A stretch of 64,000 nucleotides of DNA, from the NCBI GenBank assembly GCA_946894095.1, contig OX335641.1:15456501-15520500 (forward strand). Direction: 5' to 3'. The translations under genes were made by a program, and so were the position numbers. How positions within the stretch are numbered: the first letter of the stretch is position 1; each line of letters starts with the position of its first letter. The stretch is from Incurvaria masculella. Lineage: Eukaryota > Arthropoda > Insecta > Lepidoptera > Incurvariidae. The notes beneath the pieces are model-generated. The model worked only from the letters and a program-made list of their open reading frames with translations, searched no databases and had not been told where the DNA came from. Positions 11,128-23,038 of this stretch are shown one piece after another.

Positions 11128-11805
11128 CGCTAATCAGACCAACCCAACCAACAATAGTAGTGTATTTAAGGAGTAAACTATATAGATAAGTTATTTTAAA
11201 CTACGTTACCTACTCAGTTATTTAACACTTTTGAACAAGACATATGTGGATTTAACAAAAAATCACGACGAAATTCAATTCTGTTATGTAAAATACAAAA
11301 TTTTTTTTTTTTGTGTTAAGTCACTTTTTCGTTGACCTACCCTCATTCAGATGCATCGTAATGGAGTAAATCGTAGACATTTATTTTTATCCGTACCCAA
11401 TACAGTATAAAAACATTGGGAAGTTATCAAAAACTCTTAAAGATTTGTATACTGAAATTAGACGAAAAGGGGCAACTTCTAACCCTTATAACTTCTACAC
11501 CTATACGTATCTGCACACGGTTTTTACACACTCGGATTGGGATTATGGTCTACTTCATGACATATTGCACGAGACCTCTATATGTCTTAAGCATTTTGTA
11601 AAAATCGCCATTATGTGTTTCGCTCCATACAAAAAAAACTTTAGGTATTTTTTAAAAATAAATTACATGTACAATATAAACTTTAATATCATTTTTGAGT
11701 TTCTTTTTTGATGCCCTATATATTGGCATCAAAAGGTTTTTGATAACATGAAGTTCGTGAAAAAAAAGTGGTAATACTATGAAGCCTGTTTCCCGGCCCA
11801 CAGTG
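11128..11805 (-). repeat. Right long terminal inverted repeat of the Transib element
   Basis: Inverted partner of 7280-7872. The outermost bases on the minus strand are CACTGTGGGCCGGGAAACAG. It carries an extra block of about 105 bp near 11225-11330 compared with the left copy. Confidence 0.9.
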
Positions 11806-12034
11806 CGGCGGCGCCTGCGCGGGCCTCAACGAGCTCCGGATATCCCCTTATTCTTGCTGCTCAATCTCAGTGAGTGAGCTGAGTCTAAATGCGCAATCCG
11901 ATGCTGCTGATTTCACCTATCAAAGCGAGTTGCCGTAAAGCCTTCCAGGCGGAAAAGTGTGTTTTACCATGCGTTGGAAGCACCCTAGTGTGCAATCACA
12001 AGCGACACGACTCAATGCCACAATAAATATAGCG

Positions 12035-12255
12035 AAAAAAACCGGCCAAGTGCGAGTCGGACTCGCACACGACGGGTTCCGTACCATCCTATAAAATTTA
12101 TCACAAATCACGCTTTTTGTATGGGACCCCCATTACAGTCCCTGTGACGGACGGACGGACGGACAGACGGACGGACGGGCGAACGGACGGACGGACGGAC
12201 AGCGGAGGCTTAGTACTAGGGTTCCGATTTCACCCTTTGGGTACGGAACCCAAAA
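12035..12255 (+). mobile_element. GGAC-core element, copy 2 (short full-length)
   Basis: Has the head AACCGGCCAAGTGCGAGTCG, GACGGGTTCCGTACCAT, a long (GGAC)n run and the tail CCCTTTGGGTACGGAACCC. The middle section with TTGTTGTTATAGCGGC is missing, so it is an internally deleted copy with both ends present. Confidence 0.88.
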
Positions 12256-12819
12256 AAAACAGACTTAGGTAAACATGATCTACCATAAAAGGGTATTTCG
12301 TCAGTCTTCCGCCTAAACGCCTTATCCGGTCGGTATAGGTCCACCTTGTTTATTGATCTTATTTCTAGCCAGATATTATACCCTTTTTTGTTCCACTTGT
12401 TTTATTTAACTAGACATTTATGAGTAATACCACATTCATCGTCATGGATAAGCCCAAAACATCGCAATCTCGAATGTATAACCAGGACCTATGAGCACGG
12501 TCGTATTTAACTGTGGTAAACGCGTACAAATAGTTTATTATTCCATTTTAGGATGTATTCCTAGCGTTCCAAAATGATAAGGGAAATGTTTTTGTTACCA
12601 TTAAACAGAAGAAACTTTCGGAGCTAGTCAGTGCAAGCTGTTGTAGGATATATTTTTTTTAAAAAATCACATATTAATAAAAACTATATAAAGATCGAAT
12701 TATGATCCTTAAAAATCTCTTCATAACCAAGCTCACCACGATCAATATAACAATTCTACATTTTAATCTCGTGTACGAACAACCTATATAATATAACATA
12801 TTAATTACAAATAAAGGTC
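12256..12819. other. Unassigned AT-rich stretch
   Basis: No gene or repeat family recognised. Only short reading frames are seen. Confidence 0.5.
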
Positions 12820-12882
12820 ACCCTAATTAAGGGTTCTCTTAAATTACATTTAACGTAATTTAATGGAACCCTTAATTCGGGT
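12820..12882 (+). ncRNA. Candidate small hairpin (precursor-miRNA-like or foldback remnant)
   Basis: Two 28-base arms differ at three positions and are separated by a 7-base loop (ATTTAAC). The arms include ATTAAGGGTT and AACCCTTAAT. Length and pairing fit a small precursor hairpin, but AT-rich foldbacks are common here and no expression evidence exists. Either strand could be the source. Confidence 0.3.
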
Positions 12883-14509
12883 TGTCTTCATTTGCCTTAG
12901 CTTCTTTATCTGCCTAAGTATTAGAAAGAAACCTTGATTCTTAGAGTGAAAAAGGTGAACCGGATTCGTCGGTCGGTGTGAAAACGTCGGTTGCTTGTAC
13001 ATCTAGCGGCGCTGTCGACAAAAAGCTTCGGTTTTGAACAAACGACTTCTCATTCGTATCACTCGGGCAAAATGAACTCCCGTTGGGTGGCTGGACGCAC
13101 TCTGGGTCAATACGTGGCTAGGTCGACTATACTATTTAGAAATATGTGTACGATGAACACTGTCTAATTATGATTCAAAATACACACGTGTTACAAACGT
13201 AGAACAAAGCTGGGTAAATACCTCTTTCAAGAATTAAACGTAGCCACAGCCTATTATGTCAAGAATATGACATTGATTTATCGCCTTCGTTGACCTCATT
13301 CCAAAAGGCACTAAACACGTTGCCAAGTTCGTAGTTTTTTAGTTTTGCATTTTTGATACTCATGTTTTTAAGTCTAAGAATCAAAGCTACTTATTTAATT
13401 ATGTAAACATAAAAACCGTAACTCATTGTATATGTTATATAAGTCCGTAATAATAGATTGTTTTGATTTTGTATATGAAAAAAAAATTAAATATTACTTT
13501 GTGAGACTGTGTGGATAAACCCAAAAAAAATATATTACATTATCATACCAAATAACACTTCCAAGCCACCCAAGAACTTTAGACTCTTAACAAAATCCCT
13601 CAACTACGCGGTCACGGCTTGAAGCTGGACACAACCTAAAGACTAATGTACGCAAGCACTTCATCAGCAACAGAGTTGTAGAGGACTGGATATGATTAAG
13701 TATTTTTTATATCTCTCTCATCGAATGAATGTGTTCTTGCTTCACGGTCGATTCTACATACAATAACATGCTTGCCGCCACCCGCCCAGGCACCGCACTA
13801 TCACAGCGCGATAGCGGCAGCACGCTTCCTAGGCCGCAGTGGCGAACGCATCTCCGTCGCCTCCGCTGCTTCCACCGCGTGTAAGCTGTCACGGGACTTT
13901 TGATATTGTTCGTGTTATTTGAAGACATTCACTGTTAACCCGAATAAACTGTCACTGGATTTGTTTATATTGTTAGTGTTATTTGAAGACAATAACAGCT
14001 CAATATACAATTTGCCGACCTTTAGCGGCGATCCCGCCCCGCCCACTGCCGCTCCGTTTATTTGCTCTCTTTATATTTAATCACGAGAGGAATTAAGGCC
14101 CCGCTGAACGACTAAAGACCAGCTTTAGTGGGAATCGCTTTATAAATGTTCTGGCCCTGAGGTCCGCGCAGAATATCCAACGGCTTTCGTCGACTTGCTC
14201 TCATTATAAAGATAGGACCGTGCCCACGTGCATAACGAGCTTATAGGATGATCATCCTATTGTAAATTTAAGGGTGTTCATAATTTATTCGGACCCGGAC
14301 GTAACGTGGCAAACTCACCACATTGTAATATAATGATATGCTCCGATTAACTTTCATACTCTTTGTTTAACTAAGGCGGGACTTGATGACACCGATTTCA
14401 CGAATCATGAAACCAATATGAAACCTACATATGTGAAGTGAAGTTTTTCGATCTTGAAGTTCATCAACAATGGGCACGGCTGGGTTCTGTATTGTTGAGC
14501 GTTCTTAAA
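12883..14509. other. Unassigned stretch with small tandem duplication and repeat fragment
   Basis: No gene recognised. A fragment of the CTTGCTTCACGGTCGAT repeat lies at about 13730-13775. A 42 bp block (CTGTCAC-GGA-TT, GTGTTATTTGAAGAC) occurs at 13885-13926 and 13949-13990, a diverged duplication with 64 bp spacing. GC-rich patches at 13780-13880 and 14020-14050 encode nothing familiar. Confidence 0.5.
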
Positions 14510-14730
14510 GGCTAGCCATGGCTCCCATTCCTCCCTTACTGGGTGGTAGGGTTCATCCCGCCTGGGTTGATGAAATAGTATGTATGATCATCATCACAGA
14601 TGGTCGCAATGTAGCCATAAAATATAAGGAAGGCGCTGGCATTGCACCTAGTTTCAATCGGGCGTGGGCGTGTTGGACTAATACTATGACAGTAGGTGTG
14701 GTTTTGTGACATGCATGGCCGGTTCCATAA
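14510..14730 (+). mobile_element. SINE body fragment (head-switching family)
   Basis: Plus-strand body with TGGTAGGGTTCATCCCGCCT, GCAATGTAGCCATAAAATAT, AAGGAAGGCGCTGGCATTGC and GTTGGACTAATACTATGACA. The head is missing and the body is diverged. Confidence 0.75.
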
Positions 14731-16184
14731 GAAAATCTTTAAATATAAATATGTTTATTGGTAATGCGCGATAGCAAAACGTATTTCACTCAAAGTCTCA
14801 AACACTTTTGCTACTAACTCTCATAATCTTAATGGTCATTCAGTAATCTTCTAACGGCTAGCTAAAAAGGCTTTGCTACATACATACGTTTCATTACATC
14901 TGATTCGGTTGGCTGTATAACGGGGTGGGGTTTTCAATTAAAGACGCTATGTGTGAGTCCGGTTCCGCTGTCTCGCTTGCTGCACACGGATATTCTGCAC
15001 GGCGTTCTGCTCAAGCACATGTGGTAAGACGTCCTGTAAATATTCTACAATAACGCTACGCTTACCATTCTGTGCGACCTCCCGCTGACATACCAACGCC
15101 TCCGTGTGCCACGTGGATAGCGTGCCCATCATAGAGCTATCGTGTATTGGAAAATGTTTCACCGAGACGTACATATTAAATTAAAATATGTACTTATTTT
15201 AGGTAACCTTTCCTAAACTTCTTTCCAAGGAAGTCAATGAACACGATACATGATTATCGATACACAACCTATCAATGAAACAACGATCAATCTTATGGTA
15301 GAAAATAATCTTGCATCATTTTGAACCACCCCCCCCCCCATCCTAAGATTCAAATGACCTTGTACCCTAAAACATATTTAAGTTCTTAAATGAAAACATT
15401 ACAATACAGAAAAGTTTTTCCCGAATTGCTAATAAAAACACCATAGCGACGTTATCAGCCATCAAAGTACACTAATTTGACAGATATATAGAAAAATGGG
15501 ATAAACTAATATTTGTATATTACCTTTTTAGAGTAATTTCAAGTTTCATAAGAACAATTAGCTGATTGGGTTTTGTTAGATTAGGTTACTTTAGATCGAA
15601 TAGGATTGGATCAGGTCCATGCCTAAAGGCTTAGACACGTGAGACTGAAATGCCGATAGTGGTCAAAAAACCCTCCTACACCAGACCTTCAAACTATTTA
15701 TGTCTTGTTTTACAAAAAAGGGTTCGTTATTCCCTTCGTAGCTCCAGCCAAGAGAATCAAAATTAATCAAGTGTGTACTTCATTTATAATTTTCTCTCCA
15801 AGTCGTTTTCAAGAAAGATATAACCACATTTCTCCTTGAAATCGACAAGCACAGATGTATCAATATGAAATATCTAGCGGCGCGGATAATGTGTATCAAT
15901 AACAATACAGTTCCAGGTAAAAAATATCGAGATATAACAGTGGGGTAAAAATACACTCCTTTCCAAGTTATTGAAAAGCGCGCGGAGTGGCTCACTGAGA
16001 GGCTGCGGAATGGTTGGATGGAGCACGGAGATTGACGATCTCCGTGGATATGAGGGTGATAACTGAAATTGAGAATCGAGATGGTTTGGAAGTGATTACG
16101 GTGCGTAAACGTTTATAGAAGGAAAAGTGCGGTTAAAATAGTATTTTAGTTTTGACTATAATATCTATTAAGGAGAAATAAAGA
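14731..16184. other. Unassigned stretch with one doubtful minus-strand frame
   Basis: A 75-codon minus-strand frame (15174-14947) opens with ATGTACGTC and includes HVLEQNAVQNIRVQQA. It has a potential GTAAGC donor inside (near 15069). I do not recognise it; it could be an exon or repeat-derived. A run of C bases lies at about 15330-15339. The remainder is AT-rich without features. Confidence 0.35.
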
Positions 16185-16430
16185 TTGGGAATAACATTAA
16201 ACATTGCCGCGAGAGGACAATGTGAAGCTGGCAACTCATACAAGGCTCCTGTACGAACTACACTAGTATTAAAGAGCACAACACACTCAGCCATCACTAT
16301 ATTCAATAAACTTCCCCAACGTTTGAAACAGTGCAATAGTGCTGCTATATTTAAAAAACAATTAAAAGACTGGCTTCACACCAAAGCTAACTATAATAAA
16401 ATAAAGTTTCATAATGATAATCACGGTTAG
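16185..16430 (+). mobile_element. LINE ORF2 C-terminal fragment
   Basis: An 81-codon open frame ends with IFNKLPQRLKQ and IFKKQLKDWL, the pattern seen at the very C-terminus of many non-LTR retrotransposon ORF2 proteins (W/F-N-LP, then FK--L). Upstream SYKAPVRTTLVLKS fits the same region. The fragment is 5'-truncated. The clade cannot be fixed from so short a piece. Confidence 0.7.
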
Positions 16431-17081
16431 AAACATATTTGGTCATAATAAGCAAATTTAACATGCTGTCTTTTTTAATTTTTATTTTATTATCTTTTCT
16501 GCATAATTCTCTTGTAAAACCTGTTTTATCTTTGTCATAAAATTTGAGTGTTCTCTTAATAACTAATAAAACAAAATAAAAAAAACTAACCGATACGGCA
16601 AAATAAAATGAAATGCTCAAAGTCATAATACCGTAGTTTCTGATTAAAGTAGTTTAGTATATAACTACTTTTGATTTGGCAACAAAAAAGCAATCACAGA
16701 TCGATTTCGACGAGATAAAATGGAATAAGTTAAATACATATTTAAGAAGCATTTGATGACACAAACACAGCATGTACAGTCGCCGACACTCATTCGTCGC
16801 ATCGGTGGTCTGTATCCCGATGGCAGAGGTTGGGGAAATTCACGGCAATTTGTATTGGAAAATGGAAATAATTGCGCCATGCTTCGTTTCCTCGGACAAA
16901 ATCGACGCTGCAGTCAATTTTAAATTTATTTCTGCTTTACGTAGTATTTTCAGCTTGCATTTTGATTAAGGTAGCTTCAATACAACTTTTTTTATTCGTT
17001 GTTCTGATCTAACGAACTCGGTGTCATACTGATCAATAAGTGATTGACCATGCTTAGCTTACAGAAAAAAGGCAAACGTAG
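16431..17081. other. Unassigned AT-rich stretch
   Basis: No gene recognised. Two short opposite frames overlap at 16665-16969 and show no motif. Confidence 0.5.
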
Positions 17082-17215
17082 TGACGAAGATTGAGAAGGT
17101 GATATTCAGATAGTTTGGACAGATAGAGCAAATCCGGGATGAATAAGTGATGAAGCAACTATTTACGAGAGAAAGAAGTATCAGGCACGCCCGCAGGTGA
17201 CCTACCTGACTTGAC
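17082..17215 (+). mobile_element. Degraded RTE/R1-like LINE 3' coding fragment
   Basis: Translation with stops gives KIEKVIFR-FGQIEQIRDE and then REKEVSGTPAGDLP. This mirrors the end of many LINE ORF2 proteins (LRWFGHVERM followed by a G-GRP motif). Two in-frame stops show it is dead. Confidence 0.6.
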
Positions 17216-17930
17216 ATATTAGTCCATTTTTCGTATTAGTATCATTCGTAAAGGCCCAGTTCTAGTGACCCGTAATCTAAAGCGCGTGTGAAGAGTTGTT
17301 ATTTGAGATGGTGAAAGTTAGCGCAAACTGTTCCAAGCTGGAGGTTAATTGATATCACAAAATAAAGTAGTAGTTATTATTTTTCGCCTCCCCAAAGTCG
17401 ATGCAATTGCAAGCAAACACACGCTTCTCAATTTTTGATTTCTAGTTTTATAGTTTTGTGAGAGTTAAGAAGGACAGACTTCGACAAGGATTATTTTTTA
17501 CCTTACAATATTTCACTTGAATATCATCGTTCAGTGTGGTTGTTTGTTAATTATTCAGTTCTGATACATTTTCTTGTGACTGACGAACCGACAGACCGAT
17601 TCCGACAAAGTGTTGTTCCTCCAATTGTGACGTTATCCTAAAGAAACTTAAGTCTAACTTTAAACTCCAGACAAGACAGAACGGATCAACGTTCAACTCC
17701 AGCGGTCCGGGAATATTCTTGAAAATTCAAAGCAAGCGTTGCGAAAATTTAATTTTCTTTTATGTTCCTGATGTCCACGTCGTTGTTAGTGCGGTGATCG
17801 TCCAAAGAACTTCGAAGATCTCTGAGGATAGTTGCTGAGTTTATGTGACTGGACATAGATAGCTGATTCCAAACACTGACATAATAATAGCCTCAATGCA
17901 ATATATTCAGTATATTCGTATATTCAATGC
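17216..17930. other. Unassigned stretch
   Basis: No gene or repeat family recognised. Confidence 0.5.
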
Positions 17931-18050
17931 AGTATATTCGTAAAGTACTTCGTTTTACAGGGATCTTTCTTTAATTATTGTGTACTTGCTTCACGGTCGA
18001 TGATACATACATTCATGTCACATTCCTTGAACTCTGTAAGAAGTTGATCA
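17931..18050 (+). repeat. CTTCACGGTCG dispersed repeat
   Basis: Contains CGTAAAGTACTTCGTTTTAC, TACTTGCTTCACGGTCGATG and GTCACATTCCTTGAACTC. The same series occurs in the dated insertion at 31003-31424. It is the 3' part of that repeat without its tRNA-like region. Confidence 0.7.
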
Positions 18051-18106
18051 GATGTACAATTCATCGGAATCTCAATAAAGTGTGATGTGTTAGTGTTTTT
18101 ATTATG

Positions 18107-18639
18107 TTATGTCTGCCTACAGAACCAATACGGTAAAAACAACTCAATAAGTAAATGAATAAATAAATAATAAAATTAATGAGAAAAACAGCTAATCTGG
18201 TTGTATGTAGCTGAACGCCCCCTCTTGTGTCCCGCGCCGCCGTCTCTATGCGGATCGGATGGCGCGAGCCGCGCCCCTGGAGCTGCAATGGGGTGCAGGG
18301 AGTGCAGGATCGGAAATCGGGAGCCGATCCTGAAACATAACATAGATATCGTGAAAAGCAGTAATATTTCGGCATTAAATATTACTGCTTTTCACGATAT
18401 CTATGTTATGTTTCAGGATCGGCTCCCGATTTCCGATCCTGCACTCCCTGCACCCCATTGCAGCTCCAGGGGCGCGGCTCGCGCCATCCGATCCGCATAG
18501 AGACGGCGGCGCGGGACACAAGAGGGGGCGTTCAGCTACATACAACCAGATTAGCTGTTTTTCTCATTAATTTTATTATTTATTTATTCATTTACTTATT
18601 GAGTTGTTTTTACCGTATTGGTTCTGTAGGCAGACATAA
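18107..18639. repeat. Apparently perfect 263 bp inverted repeat with a 7 bp loop
   Basis: The left arm (18107-18369) and right arm (18377-18639) appear identical as reverse complements, around CGGCATT. The arms include an AT-rich outer half and a GC-rich inner half (GACGGCGGCGCGGGACACAA). Just outside, similarity continues imperfectly. Open frames on both strands of the arms are by-products of the palindrome. It may be a hairpin-RNA locus, a recent foldback element or an assembly fold-back. Arm identity implies youth or gene conversion. Confidence 0.9.
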
Positions 18640-20710
18640 TATTAATAACAACGATTGTTGTTTTTTTGTGTTTGTTATAGAGACAGCACCATAACCTGTT
18701 TTTATTATGGTCAGTGGAGTTTGATCTGAATTCGATATTAATTACCGCGGACATAATGGAGTCTCGGTACCTGGAAAGCAAAAGCTATGTCGGCTAAATT
18801 TTACAGGCCGAGCTGCTGAACGTTGCTCCAGGCACCGACAGCAGAAACCCGCATCGCAGCGGGCGAAACATGTCGGCGAAATCCGATTTGCCACACCGGA
18901 CCACCGTAAGTTTTCACCATAATAATGGCGGTTGCAGCGACGATGTACATATTAAAACTCATATCACAAATATTTAAGCTGAGGTCTTTGACGGTTAAAA
19001 TGACCAGTAGTGCAACATTCGGTTTGAGGGTGCGTCCCCAGGATGTTACAAGTCAAAAGGGTTTTTGAGGTAAATTATGAAATAAAAAGAATCTAAGGTC
19101 ATTAAGAAGACGTCGACAGAGAGGTTTTGCTACCAAACTGTATTCTGTCCAATATTTATTACACAATAGTATTCATAGTATCTGTATGTATTCAGTATTT
19201 ACGTAATGAAATAGTTAGCACAAATACATACGTCAATTCAATAAAGTCGATAGAAATGTAAACAAATCATTCGTACCAAAAAGCGGTAAGTTCAATTACG
19301 GTGACTACGGGATCATGGAACTAACAACCCTTTGAAGAATCGTGCAAAACGATCTGAAACGTTCACGAAAAGTTAGGACGGGGGCGCGAGCGAAGACCGG
19401 AAGGACGGTCTCGCGGAGGGCATTCCTCACTTCCGGTGGCGGGTAAGCCGCTTTGTAAGTTGCGGAAGCGGGAACAAACAGTGTGCTTTATAAACTTGCA
19501 CTTGCCAACTGAAAACTTTAACTTCTGAACTGGCGCGAATTTGAATAACACTGAGCGATAATGTGGTTGGCAAAGTTTTAATATTTTTTTTAGCAAAAGT
19601 GAATCATTAAAATTTTATAGGTATATATTATTTTTTATTGTCTTGTACTACTGAATGTGTGTACTGAAAACTGTGGAATACACTCTCTGCCGAGGCATTT
19701 CACCCAAGTACAACCGTTAAAAAAGGTCTGAATACCTGATAACGGCAGTTTTGTATTGAATCCGAACCAAGAACAACGAATCCCTTAATCGGCTCTTACG
19801 ATGTGCACGGGAAGAAATGCAGTGGGTTAAATTGTATCCTTTTTACGCGCTGGAACCCACACAGAGGTAAACACGGTTTAAAACGGTAAAACTATTTTTT
19901 TTTAAGTAGAAAAATATTTGTGTACATGCTGAAGTTTTAAAAAGTACTCTTTTAATCCCTATTTAATCCCTTTCAGTCGGCACAGTTATCGAAACATATT
20001 ATGACAACAAAAAAACCTATGAAATAAATTTAACAAAAAAATACATTAAGGTAAAATCATTTAAAATAAAAGACATTATGCAATACTTTGTTTACTTATT
20101 TTTAATGGCCAGAGGTATATAAGCTAATGGGGAACATTTCACGGTTCTCCATTTACCTGCAAATGTTTAAAATGTTCTTTCGTTAATAGGTTCACCAAAA
20201 AACTATAAAAAAGCCGTTCCTAATTTGAATTGTAAGATTTAAATAAATATTAACATGAGTGCATTATTTCATCAATTACTAAACATCAATGTTAAAATGT
20301 ATGTGATTAACGATTAGTTCATCATCCATACTTCTTACATCCATCCAGTTTTGGAGTTGGTCGTACAGTCCAACTACGAATTACTCTCCCAAACTTTAAC
20401 CAAAGTCTCATTTCGCAAGCATCAGCAATATGTGCATTCCTGCGGGATTTAATAAACATCATAGCGAGTAAACAGCTCCTATACAGCTGCTCTTGCAGCA
20501 TCGGGCTCGAATAGTTCTCGACGGAGTCCGGAACCTAGAACTAATTTCAAGGAAACTCACGGACGGGGCTCGGCGGAGCGCGAGGACGCGACGCGATCAA
20601 AGGCATACCTAATGAGCTCAGAGGCACTCGCTATTAATCGCTGCGTCTGTGCAGTGCCAGCGGCGGGACTGTTGCAAGATGTTACGTAAGCCCTATTTAT
20701 AGATATTCCG
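18640..20710. other. Unassigned stretch
   Basis: No gene supported. A GC-rich patch at 19370-19460 and another at 20550-20610 encode nothing recognisable. At 19800-19865 lies a block (GCACGGGAAGAAATGCAGTG, GCTGGAACCCACACA) shared with 44306-44375, a small dispersed repeat. Confidence 0.5.
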
Positions 20711-21086
20711 GGAGGTCACGACATTTTTGGCCACGATAAGGTAAATGGCTGAATCTGGGTTCACGTGTTAGAGATCAACCCTCTAAACCTAAAGTTATAT
20801 CTGTAACCTAAATCGCCTATAACTAACAAATGCAACCAAAAATTTGTTCAGTTTTTGTATTGGTAACTAAGTATGTACTGATACTTTCATGCTTCGTCCT
20901 TTGCATTCATTTATCTTATCATCTATATTTTTTGTCACCATAACAATTTTTTCAGCCACCTTATCTACGTAACGCAACCACTTGGAACAGGCAGACTAAC
21001 ACAGTTAGCTTCAAAAGGTTGGTCTTTACCCTGTGAACCCAGTTTCAGCAATTTACGTTATCGTTACCATTTTTGTCGCGACCTCC
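20711..21086. mobile_element. GGAGGTC-ended MITE, copy 1
   Basis: Terminal inverted repeats of about 70 bp: the left starts GGAGGTCACGACATTTTTGG and the right ends TTTTTGTCGCGACCTCC. They share a GGGTTCAC and a CCAACCCTC block. The second copy is 30171-30714. No coding capacity. The target duplication is not resolved because both copies share the first few flanking bases. Confidence 0.85.
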
Positions 21087-21094
21087 TAGTCTAA

Positions 21095-21310
21095 GACGTA
21101 GCTACCCTACTATGTGGTTAAGCCCACCTGGGTTGCTACCATCGTATTGGGTGACGAGATGGTCTAAACGGTAATGAAACAGTATCCATGTTTTCCAAGT
21201 AGCTGTCATCATAAAGGGAAGTCCTGGCATGGCACCTAATTCCTACGAGAATGTGGTGCCTTGGGGTAATACCATGTCGGTGGGTGTGGTATAAACACTG
21301 TAGATACAAG
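21095..21310 (+). mobile_element. SINE body fragment (head-switching family)
   Basis: Plus-strand body: GGTTGCTACCATCGTATTGG, TCATAAAGGGAAGTCCTGGC, ATGGCACCTAATTCC and GGTAATACCATGTCGGTGGG. It directly follows the MITE. The head is absent. Confidence 0.75.
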
Positions 21311-22139
21311 ACCATCAACGCCCAATTGCACAAAATACCGACCAATTGCGAGTCTGACTTACGCACCGTGGGTTCACTCAAATTGGGAGCATCCTCTTCT
21401 TGGACTTTTTTTTGGTAATTTTTTTATTTCAATCAACAACAAGAACTAGTTTTTTTTTATCTTAGAAATTCCAGATTCCTTGGTAATCCTAGGAATATTT
21501 GGTAATCCCTAGGAATCTTTACTAGTCCTTTTATAATTATGAAAATCACCAGATATCTTTGGTAGTCCTTTAGGAATCCTCGTTCGTGAATATTTAAATC
21601 ACAACGTGTTTACGCCAATATGGCATGGGTGAGCTAGGTGGGTAGTTTGCAACTTCACAAGCATTCAATCCCATCCGAAGTTTTTCCTATGCCACTCTCG
21701 CTCTGCTACTAGCTGTCAAGCATGCGTTGCACCGCGTCCTCGCATTCTTCATCGTGGAGCACCTCGTAGGGCTCCACGCCCGCAACCCGCCGCGCGCCTG
21801 ATCGACCACGGTGTCGTCTCGCCTCTGGGCGACGTGCTGAGCCGACAAGCTGCCCCGGGACGGGACCTGACGCCTAGGTGCTTGTGCTGCTGGAGGTAGG
21901 TGGCTGTTCCTATCTCTCTGGTGGCCCGCTGTGACGTCCTTCGCTCGTGAAGTGCGACCTGCCTGGGCGCATACACAAGGTAATCCTTAATATTGACCAC
22001 ATCTTAGTGTAATTTTTTTGTAAATAATGTATGTAATTCCTATGGTTTTTAGATTTAAATAAGAAGATTACGATATGCACGTAAAAAAATATTATTTCTG
22101 TCGGCGTAGATTTTATGTGACACGTCTAAACTAGCTCTG
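21311..22139. other. Unassigned stretch with GGAC-element head relic and GC-rich block
   Basis: A decayed GGAC-element head (ACCGACCAATTGCGAGTCTG) is at about 21335-21375. A GC-rich block at 21735-21985 is open for 83 codons on the minus strand (SRPGAACRLSTSPRG) without recognisable domain. A TTGGTAATCCTAGGAAT-like motif repeats irregularly at 21480-21580. Confidence 0.4.
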
Positions 22140-22689
22140 TTATGGTGGCCCAACCCGCTCAACTCCCCATGCAAACGGGGAAAGAATATCACGTCCATAT
22201 TTCTTATCAAAGATCCCAAATTTTGCTTAAAAGAGCTTTATTTGGTCGATCCAGATGTCTGATGACCGTTGGCATTGTAAAATTGTGTTTGGTTTCTAAG
22301 TTATAAGGTCTGAAAGTTCGAATTTTTGGCGCGTTTTATACAATAACTTTGGTGGTTTATTACGCAATGATAAAGTAAGAAAATCTTTAAAAGATTAGTC
22401 AGCAAACATAGCTTATTTAATTAAGATTTATAATCTATTTGGTTTTTGTTAGATTTTTGACTACAGCGGTCGTGGTTTACTTTTAGCTATAAGTCGTTTT
22501 GAAATCAAATTTTTTGTAAATCTTACCAAATCATACACTATGCACATTATCTTTTTTGTGGACATGTTGCATCTTCCTCATCACGGAGCCTGTCTTATTC
22601 TTTGAAACAGAGAAGGTCCCAGAGCGCAACAGCACGGTTTTGTACCGTGCCCGCGAATGAGTTAGTCCCGCCGGGTTGGGCCATCTTCA
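22140..22689 (+). mobile_element. TTAA-type MITE, copy 1
   Basis: Starts TTAT-GGTGGCCCAACCCGC and ends CGGGTTGGGCCATCTTCA, so both TTAA sites are slightly decayed. The interior matches copies 2 and 3 closely, including GCACGGTTTTGTACCGTGC near the right end, itself a palindrome. No coding capacity. TTAA flanks point to mobilisation by a piggyBac-type transposase; the ends do not match the classical piggyBac CCC ends, so the family is inferred. Confidence 0.85.
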
Positions 22690-23038
22690 GTACGCGATGG
22701 GGTCCTTCCATGCTCGCTGGGTAAGGCGTGAATGTCTTAGCTTGTTTCTCAAATCCCAACGCAACTGTCGTTAACTGCTGAAAGAAGCCCAACTTAGCTT
22801 ATCCTGAAGCCGCCGAAAACCCGATGCTGTCGGATTCTACCCCTAATGAGCCTCCACTTGTTACATCCTGTTAAGAGCAGCTGATTAGTCAATAAGGGGC
22901 CGCGGGGGCGCCGCGGGGAGGGGGGGGAGGGACGAAGCAGTGGGATAATCCTTAAGCTCGTTATCGAGGGTTCTTCGCCTTAAGGGGCCTTAAGCCGAGC
23001 CATGCCTTGCAATACGAACACGTTCGCTCAGTACTTTA
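22690..23038. other. Unassigned spacer between two MITEs
   Basis: No gene recognised. It includes a G-rich run at 22900-22932. Short AGGGGCC/GGCCTTAAG patches lie near 22980. Confidence 0.45.

Larger units (their letters stand above)
7280..11805 (+). mobile_element. Transib-superfamily DNA transposon with long terminal inverted repeats
   Basis: Both ends read CACTGTGGGCCGG inward, and CGGCG lies immediately outside each end (7275-7279 and 11806-11810), matching the 5 bp GC-rich target duplication known for Transib. CACTGTG has the form of the RAG recombination-signal heptamer, which in Transib forms the outer end. The inverted repeats extend about 600 bp on each side, unusually long for the superfamily. 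Inside is a broken transposase whose C-terminal part resembles RAG1. The target is a (CGG)n tract, so part of the apparent duplication could be chance. Total length is 4,526 bp, including a later SINE insertion. It is not functional as it stands: the reading frame has stops, frameshifts and the insertion. Confidence 0.88.

Noticed and set aside
18201..18500. Long frames on both strands in the palindrome
   Set aside because: Produced by the GC-rich perfect inverted repeat; no protein resemblance.
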